A stretch of DNA of 64,000 nucleotides from UBA1444 sp964521625 (GTDB lineage: Bacteria > Bacillota > Negativicutes > UBA1444): NCBI GenBank assembly GCA_964521625.1, contig CAZFSM010000009.1, positions 1-64,000 on the forward strand. The letters are read 5' to 3'. The notes under the pieces were generated by a model. The model was given only the letters and a program-made list of their open reading frames with translations, did no database searches and was not told where the DNA came from. The translations under genes were made by a program, and so were the position numbers. This document shows, piece after piece, positions 59,081-64,000 of this stretch. How positions within the stretch are numbered: position 1 is the stretch's first letter; every line of letters starts with the position of its first letter.

Positions 59081-60156
59081 CAGAAACCCGGTCCTTTGCC
59101 GTTCGGGTCGACCGGCGCCGCATCAGCCGGAGGTTGTTGCTGACCGCTGGTAGACTGTGGATCTGACGCAAGTTCCGCTGCAGTAAACTCGCCATCGATG
59201 ACGGCCTCATTGATTGACAGCACTTCGCCGTTGGCATGTTCGGCGATTTCGGCGGCGACTCTCGAATCGGTCAGTGATTCTTCCATTTGCTTCAGTTGCA
59301 GATAGTCGCTGTCGATCTTCTGGCTGTCAATGGTAATGTCGTTGTAGGCGGCTCGGTACAGTGTTTTCCAGCACATTTTTTCAAACCAGCCTTCGACCTT
59401 TTCTTTTTTGCCGGTTTTTTTGCCATCCTTGTATTCGTCCTTTTCGCCGCCCCAGAATTCAGGGCTGGCTTTTGGCGGTTTGCGCTTCAAAATATCCGGC
59501 AGAGACAGGACAACCAGCTTGTTTCGTTCGGGGATTTTGGCATACGCGTGATAGTAAAAACCGCCCTTGATTTCGCCGCGGTCAAATGCGTCGACTACAT
59601 CAAATTCATAGATTTCCATTGGGTTTTTCGCACTCTTCTTGATAACTTTGAACTGGTCTTTGGTATATACCAATTCAACGATCACGGCGTCAGGAACGTC
59701 CATGCCGTATTTCACTGCCTTCAGTTCAATGCCGCGGTATCCTTCGATAAAGACGATGTCATACTTGCCGGTATTGTTGTTTTTGAACGGCATCATGTTG
59801 ATGTGGTTCTTTTGAGATGGATCAAGGCCGACCCGAGCGCAGGCCACTACGCTGCGGGCAAGACCTTCCATGTTGACGTTCGCCCAGGTAATCGGTACGG
59901 AGTCGCGATACTGCTCGGGCTTTTTCAGGCGCTTTTCTTCGGCCATACGCAATGAAATATCAACGCCGATGAAATAGTTTTGCGCCAGCCGCTGCTGGTG
60001 TCCGGTCAGGGCAATATCGCCAACGCCGGTTGCAAATTCACTGATTACCTTTTCCATGAAACGCATGGACATGGATTTTTCTACCGGAGCAAGGTTTTTC
60101 TTTTCGGTTTGTGCCGGCGCGGTTGTCGGTGCAGTTTTTTGTTTTGCTTCAGCCAT
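59080..60156 (-). CDS. recT: RecT family recombinase
   Basis: Single-strand annealing protein, 358 residues. A disordered Thr/Ala/Gln-rich start precedes the RecT core: RFMEKVISEFATG near 32, VPITWANVNMEGLARSVVACARVGLDPSQKNHINMMPF, and VFIEGYRGIELKAVKYG. The tail is Pro/Gln-rich. It anneals complementary strands during phage recombination; the SbcC-like ATPase and MBL hydrolase nearby are likely partners. Confidence 0.94.
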   Translation of the reverse strand: MAEAKQKTAPTTAPAQTEKKNLAPVEKSMSMRFMEKVISEFATGVGDIALTGHQQRLAQNYFIGVDISLRMAEEKRLKKPEQYRDSVPITWANVNMEGLARSVVACARVGLDPSQKNHINMMPFKNNNTGKYDIVFIEGYRGIELKAVKYGMDVPDAVIVELVYTKDQFKVIKKSAKNPMEIYEFDVVDAFDRGEIKGGFYYHAYAKIPERNKLVVLSLPDILKRKPPKASPEFWGGEKDEYKDGKKTGKKEKVEGWFEKMCWKTLYRAAYNDITIDSQKIDSDYLQLKQMEESLTDSRVAAEIAEHANGEVLSINEAVIDGEFTAAELASDPQSTSGQQQPPADAAPVDPNGKGPGF

Positions 60157-60353
60157 TTATTTCAATCCTCCATTGATTTGATTTAACTGGGTTCGCACGT
60201 GGTCTTTTGCCTTTTCAAAGGCGGCTGTCATTACTTCGTCCGGGGATTCCCCCCCTGAATTTCAACTACCAATCCGGCTTCAACGGCGGCACTTTGGTAG
60301 TTGCCAAGGTTCTTGGTAAACTTGAACGAAACGCTAATTTCCTTGAATTTCAT
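60157..60353 (-). pseudogene. Small protein gene with frameshift at a G7 tract
   Basis: The frame starts at 60353 with MKFKEISVSFKFTKNLGNYQSA, a short protein common beside recT in Firmicutes phages, and stops early at 60231 (40 residues). Reading one base back at the run of seven G (60249-60255) restores a frame to a stop at 60157, giving ESPDEVMTAAFEKAKDHVRTQ and about 66 residues in total, which is how relatives end. Either a real indel, an assembly error in the homopolymer, or slippage. Confidence 0.7.
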
Positions 60354-60684
60354 TCTTGATTCCGCCTTTCATGTTTTCAGCAATAAAGTTCATCGCATCA
60401 TGGAGGGTAGAGAAGTTTAACCCTTTGCCTTCGTGCACAACCGAAATATTCAACTTCCCCGGGTTGCCATGACACTGTTTGCCTGGACTCGGCTTCAGTG
60501 GTTCGGCAGGAGCTTCAAGTTGCGCCACGTCCAGCGGCAACATCGCGTCCATGGCCGTGTTCACCATGTCGACAATCAAGGCGATTTGCTCTGGAGATCG
60601 CTGCACTGATCCTTCCGCGCAAATCCTATCTACGATATCCGCAGCGATGTATGCCGCCCGACAAGTTTCGTTTACTGTAAGCAT
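60334..60684 (-). CDS. Hypothetical phage protein
   Basis: A 116-residue soluble protein. The N-terminal half is helical (NETCRAAYIAADIVDRICAEG, then IVDMVNTAMDAMLPLD); a Pro-rich linker leads to LNISVVHEGKGLNFSTLHDAMNFI. No family recognised. Its end overlaps the start of the frameshifted gene by 20 bp. Confidence 0.65.
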   Translation of the reverse strand: MLTVNETCRAAYIAADIVDRICAEGSVQRSPEQIALIVDMVNTAMDAMLPLDVAQLEAPAEPLKPSPGKQCHGNPGKLNISVVHEGKGLNFSTLHDAMNFIAENMKGGIKNEIQGN

Positions 60685-60918
60685 TTATTTTGATTCCTCC
60701 TCGCTACTTTGTTTGTTTAGGGCGGAAAGTTCTCTGGCAATGACAATAAGCGCCTCTGACATTGCGGTTATCGCGCATCCCTTGTGCGTCCACCACGAAC
60801 ACATCGTTTTCCCGCAATAAAACCCTGTATGCTTATCAATGCCGCTTCCTTCACGGTTCAGCATTGCCATCCTCATAAGCGGACAGAGATCGTTTGTTTT
60901 TTTGGTTTCTTCTTTCAA
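60685..60918 (-). CDS. Small Cys-containing protein, unknown
   Basis: A 77-residue protein starting at a TTG with GGAGG 9 bases upstream, just after the ATPase stop. Four cysteines (LCPLM, FYCGK, MCSWW, GCAIT) suggest a metal site. It stops one base before the next gene starts. Confidence 0.6.
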   Translation of the reverse strand: MKEETKKTNDLCPLMRMAMLNREGSGIDKHTGFYCGKTMCSWWTHKGCAITAMSEALIVIARELSALNKQSSEEESK

Positions 60919-60919
60919 T

Positions 60920-62890
60920 CTATCCAGCCTCCACTCTGAGTTTTTTATCCTCGCCACTGACCACCAGCCGGATCAGCTGCCCCCGCGTCTCGATCAGCTG
61001 CGTCACGGCTTCTGCGTTGTCGACGAACACTGGCGCTTCGAATCCGTAATGCTCGGACAAAGTGTTTACTATGTCCAGCCCGGTGTTGATGCGGGCCGCA
61101 TTGTTAAGGCCTTTGCTGTACGGGACCAGGTCAGGCCCCAGCACTTCGCAGATTTCATTTATGCCGCCATTAATTTGTGTTTCAAACAACCGAAACCGAG
61201 CATATTTGAAGCGGCTGTTTATTTTGGTTTCTATCATCCGGACTTTCGTGCGAATGAACTCTTCCGTCAGGAATGTCTCTTTGTCGAGTTGCTGATACTC
61301 CTTGGCGAGTTCCTTTTCTTTGGCTTTCAGTTCAGCGATGCGCTTCAGCCCATCCTCGCGCTGCTTCACTTTAGCGGCTTCCTGCTCCAGTTTGGCAACA
61401 ATGATGCGGTTTAAGTTGATCTGCTCGGCAAGGCGCTGTTTCTCCGGGGCCGCGTTTTCTTCAATGGATGCGATTTCCTCCTTAATGTGCACCACTTGAT
61501 TTTGAAGCGCCGTGATTTCGTCGGATTGCTCTTCCGGCTGTGCGTTGGCGGTGTTGATTCTGCTTTGCAGGTCAAGGACTTGCATATTACGCACATTTAT
61601 TTGTGCATCCAGAACCGGTAATTTCTCCTGCAGGGAAGAGCACTCGCTTTGGACAAGCTGCAGTTTTTCTTTGGTCGACACACCGTCGGCATTGATCTTG
61701 GTCAGGCGTTCAGCCTTGCTCAGATTGAATGCAGCTGTTGCCTTTTCAATCGCTGCCTGAACCTGATCTTCCGGCAAGTTTTGTCCGCACGACGGGCAGG
61801 ATGTTTCAGCTTGAAACTCCGGCATTTTTTCGGCGTCAACTTCGGCCCATTGTTTTCGGAGTTTGGAAAGCTGCTCATTCAGAGTTGCCGCCTGTTCGGT
61901 CAGTGTGGTGATTTTTGTCTGAACCGAAAGTCTTTCTGCCGCGACCTTATCCGACACAACAAACAGTTCATTCAGTTCGCTGCGCAGCGTCCGGATCGCG
62001 GACTGGCGTTTTTCTTCCGCCTGTGTTTTCGCCGCCATAATGTCTGATTCAATCTGGCGAAGCTGCAGCTTCTTCTCGGTGACGGCCCCGCCCTGATCGA
62101 CTGCCAGAAGTGCGGCTTCCGCTTTCTGCAGTTCGGCCCGTGCCGATTCAATGTCTGCTGGCAGTGCGGCAGGGTTCTCGCAAATAAGAACCGGCAGCGC
62201 CCTGGTAGCCTCATCAACCCGAACAGGAATCGCCTTAATTTCGTCATTTAGCCGTGTTTTATTCGCGGCCAGTACCTTCCGATGATCGTCGATGGTTCTC
62301 CCCGAATTGAGGACGTTAAGCAGATCAAGCATGCTTTTGTTACCAACAGTGACAGCCGAATCGATGACTTCCGCATCTGTTACATTGCCGCAAACATCCA
62401 TCAGAATCCGGCGCCGATCTCCCCAAGCCATCTTGCCGGGGAAATAATCCGGGTCCATCAGCATGCGAAGCAGAGATTCGTCGCATAACCTTGCGATAAA
62501 GGCGTCAAACTCTTTCTTTGCCTTCGGTACGCCATCGATTTCAAATGCGGTTTCGTGGCCTGTGAATTCCGTGGTTGCCGCGCCTTTCTTCTTCGTCCAC
62601 TTCTCAGTCAATGTTTTTTTGAGTGTGTGCTTTCTGCCAGCATTCTCAATTGACAGCTCCACGCTGTGATCGATCATCGGCACGACCTTGCCGGCTGCGT
62701 CCAGCGTTTTCAATTCGAAGTCAGTATTGCCGGCAGAATCCTTATTGAACAAAACCCAAAGACCCGAGTCGAATAGGGTTGTTTTCCCGCTGCCGTTGTC
62801 GCCGAAAACGTCCGTATTATTGCCGTTCGGCGCAAACTCGAAATCGCTGATTCCCTTGAAGTTTTTCAGTATGGCTTTCAGTAGTTTCAC
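60920..62890 (-). CDS. SbcC/Rad50-like AAA ATPase
   Basis: A 656-residue SMC-like ATPase. Walker A GDNGSGKTT is at residues 30-38. Long coiled-coil arms flank a zinc hook (ETSCPSCGQNLPEDQ) in the middle. The C-terminal nucleotide-binding half ends with INTGLDIVNTLSEHYGFEAPVFVDNAEAV, where the Walker B is unusual (VFVDNAEAV instead of a D-E pair). It likely tethers DNA ends and works with RecT and the MBL hydrolase, in place of SbcD. The start is GTG overlapping the upstream stop. Confidence 0.9.
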   Translation of the reverse strand: MKLLKAILKNFKGISDFEFAPNGNNTDVFGDNGSGKTTLFDSGLWVLFNKDSAGNTDFELKTLDAAGKVVPMIDHSVELSIENAGRKHTLKKTLTEKWTKKKGAATTEFTGHETAFEIDGVPKAKKEFDAFIARLCDESLLRMLMDPDYFPGKMAWGDRRRILMDVCGNVTDAEVIDSAVTVGNKSMLDLLNVLNSGRTIDDHRKVLAANKTRLNDEIKAIPVRVDEATRALPVLICENPAALPADIESARAELQKAEAALLAVDQGGAVTEKKLQLRQIESDIMAAKTQAEEKRQSAIRTLRSELNELFVVSDKVAAERLSVQTKITTLTEQAATLNEQLSKLRKQWAEVDAEKMPEFQAETSCPSCGQNLPEDQVQAAIEKATAAFNLSKAERLTKINADGVSTKEKLQLVQSECSSLQEKLPVLDAQINVRNMQVLDLQSRINTANAQPEEQSDEITALQNQVVHIKEEIASIEENAAPEKQRLAEQINLNRIIVAKLEQEAAKVKQREDGLKRIAELKAKEKELAKEYQQLDKETFLTEEFIRTKVRMIETKINSRFKYARFRLFETQINGGINEICEVLGPDLVPYSKGLNNAARINTGLDIVNTLSEHYGFEAPVFVDNAEAVTQLIETRGQLIRLVVSGEDKKLRVEAG

Positions 62891-63087
62891 TTTTTCTTTT
62901 GCTCCTTTCCGTGATTGTGGTGGTTATGAATGACTTCCAGAATGTCGCTGGCAAGTCCAAAACATTGGTGCATGTTGATTCTGATTTTTGCCTCGCCACC
63001 GCCGACATCGCTATACGTGATGACTAGCTCTGTTTTGTCCTGCTCGACCCTGGGCCGGTCGCCGCATTGTGTGAGAGTGGTTTTCAT
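62887..63087 (-). CDS. Small phage protein, unknown
   Basis: A 66-residue protein with a beta-like centre (KTELVITYSDVGGGEAKIRI) and a His/Lys-rich end (EVIHNHHNHGKEQKKK). GGGGGTGATGG precedes the ATG. The stop overlaps the ATPase start (GTGA). Confidence 0.6.
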   Translation of the reverse strand: MKTTLTQCGDRPRVEQDKTELVITYSDVGGGEAKIRINMHQCFGLASDILEVIHNHHNHGKEQKKK

Positions 63088-63259
63088 GGTCCATCACCCC
63101 CATAAAGTTTTTCATGCTGGGAATGCAGGAACGATCGTCGCTGCACACCGGTTCCCTGACAATCCCTGACGCGCTGTATTTGAACTGCATGGTGTCCGGC
63201 GATAGCTTACGGCCGCAATCAGCACAAAAAATGATTTGCTCTGCGCCCGGCCAGATCAT
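63011..63259 (-). CDS. Small zinc-ribbon protein
   Basis: An 82-residue protein with FCADCGRKLSPDT and PVCSDDRSC, a CxxC...C pattern for zinc. The ATG overlaps the acyl carrier protein stop (ATGA), with AAAGGG just before. It overlaps the next gene by 77 bp in a different frame, so its true end could be debated. Confidence 0.55.
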   Translation of the reverse strand: MIWPGAEQIIFCADCGRKLSPDTMQFKYSASGIVREPVCSDDRSCIPSMKNFMGVMDHENHSHTMRRPAQGRAGQNRASHHV

Positions 63260-63501
63260 CGCCCTTTCGTTTCCTTCTCAACAAAGTCCACGATATCGCC
63301 GACAGTTTTAAGGCTGGCGCAGGCTTCGTCTGGAAAATCAATCAGGAACTCTTCTTCCAGCGCCATGGCGATTTCGATCATATCCAGCGAGTCCGGATCA
63401 TACTCGGCAATCAATGATGCAGGGGTAAGTCCGTCCTCTTCTCTGGGGGAAATATTGAATTGTTGGGCCAGCACTCGTTTAACTCTGATTAAAGGGTTCA
63501 T
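63256..63501 (-). CDS. Acyl carrier protein homologue
   Basis: An 81-residue protein with the full acyl carrier fold: helix 1 (RVKRVLAQQFNISP), the loop, then YDPDSLDMIEIAMALEEEF with serine 38 as the phosphopantetheine site, and the final helix (TVGDIVDFVEKET). It is close to bacterial AcpP in length but lies among phage early genes, far from any fatty-acid genes. It may divert host acyl groups, modify a phage product, or act as a protein-binding module. Confidence 0.88.
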   Translation of the reverse strand: MNPLIRVKRVLAQQFNISPREEDGLTPASLIAEYDPDSLDMIEIAMALEEEFLIDFPDEACASLKTVGDIVDFVEKETKGR

Positions 63502-63521
63502 TTATTGCACGCTCCTTTCGT

Positions 63522-64000
63522 TTATTTAATCTCCGGCTCGTAAACCAAGAATTTGCCGTCCTTCTGCAAACAAACAGGCCAGTATCCGAGTTCGTAAATT
63601 TCAAGCAGCGGTTCCCACGGTGACGGCCAGTCCAGTAAGTCGGCGACAGTAGAATATTCCGCAGCCCAAGCCGCATCCCTAGCCGCAGCCCAAGCCGCAG
63701 CCCAAGCCGCATCCCTAGCCGCAGCCCAAGCCGCANNNNNNNNNNNNNNNNNNNNNNNNNNNNNNNNNNNNNNNNNNNNNNNNNNNNNNNNNNNNNNNNN
63801 NNNNNNNNNNNNNNNNNNNNNNNNNNNNNNNNNNNAGCCGCAGCCCAAGCCGCATCCCAAGCCGCATCCCAAGCCGCAGCCACGTCATTTGTAAACACGA
63901 CGGCTGCGCTGTCCGGGCTTCCAAACCGTTGCAGACGTTTAAGATGTTCCTGCACCAGTGCCGCGACCTTTACACGGTTTTCTTGTTTCGGTTTCAGCCA
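63522..64000 (-). CDS. Ala/Trp repeat protein, interrupted by assembly gap (N-terminus beyond window)
   Basis: From the right edge the frame reads KPKQENRVKVAALVQEHLKRL, then AAAWDAAWDAAWAAA, enters the 100-N gap (63736-63835), and continues with AAWAAARDAAWAAAWAAARD before a conserved tail (DWPSPWEPLLEIYELGYWPV, then YEPEIK). Proteins with AWDAA/AWAAA repeats form helical arrays and occur in many phages and bacteria; function unknown. Frame across the gap is undefined and repeat number is unknown. Confidence 0.72.
63663..63882. repeat. 12-bp tandem repeat array containing a 100-N gap
   Basis: Units of GCAGCCCAAGCC and GCATCCCTAGCC/GCATCCCAAGCC run on both sides of the gap (N at 63736-63835). 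Exactly 100 N is a conventional placeholder for a gap of unknown size, so the array probably collapsed in assembly. Confidence 0.9.

Noticed and set aside
63663..63882. Repeat array considered as CRISPR
   Set aside because: Units are 12 bp, directly adjacent without spacers, and translate in frame as an Ala/Trp repeat protein.

Overview
The window looks like the chromosome of a diderm, spore-former-related Firmicute (Negativicutes, probably Sporomusaceae) carrying most of a lambda-like siphoprophage. The assignment is an inference from roughly 50% GC, Firmicutes-style ribosome binding sites and sigma-A promoters, a type IV pilus locus with PilM/N/O and ComFB, an RND pump, and phage proteins that appear adapted to an outer membrane. 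No rRNA, tRNA or CRISPR array was seen.

Positions 1-15100 (host, all minus strand): an RND efflux pump (inner-membrane transporter cut by the left edge, plus its adaptor), the shikimate genes aroC-aroK-aroB, a pilus operon (minor pilins, prepilin peptidase, ComFB, PilM, PilN, PilO), a UspA protein, and a second minor-pilin set with a large PilX-type adhesin-like protein. Positions 15100-16770 form a junction zone: a RelB/YoeB toxin-antitoxin operon with a clear promoter and operator, diverged GGTAAC-type repeats, and the C-terminal remnant of a D5/P4-type primase from an older element.

Positions 16780-41265 (minus strand) are the late genes of the prophage. Read in transcription order (right to left) they are: terminase Nu1/GpA, gpW-like, portal, ClpP-type protease, decoration protein D, capsid E, head-tail joining proteins, tail tube, the tail-assembly chaperone with a programmed -1 frameshift site, tape measure, a DUF2460/DUF2163/NlpC/host-specificity tail tip as in gene transfer agents, tail fibre, holin-like proteins, three cell-wall enzymes, an overlapping spanin-like pair, and a secreted protein.

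Positions 41266-45100 hold a gene-poor segment (probable cos region and a possible small RNA) and an inserted plus-strand cassette. The cassette has two small proteins, a complete hammerhead ribozyme motif (42730-42781), an LPD29-like protein, an HTH-zinc-AP2 protein and an unknown protein. It is peppered with TTGATC motifs and closed by a bidirectional terminator. This cassette is the best candidate for something undescribed.

Positions 45117-64000 (mostly minus strand) are the early region: an ArpU/RinA-like late regulator, small accessory proteins, two HicB-like fusions, C5 and N4/N6 DNA methyltransferases, a DUF1064 nuclease-like protein, a metallopeptidase, a replication initiator with internal iterons, a third methyltransferase, SSB, an MBL hydrolase, RecT, an SbcC-like ATPase, an acyl carrier protein, and an Ala/Trp repeat protein broken by a 100-N assembly gap. 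Integrase and CI-like repressor are not in the window and presumably lie to the right.
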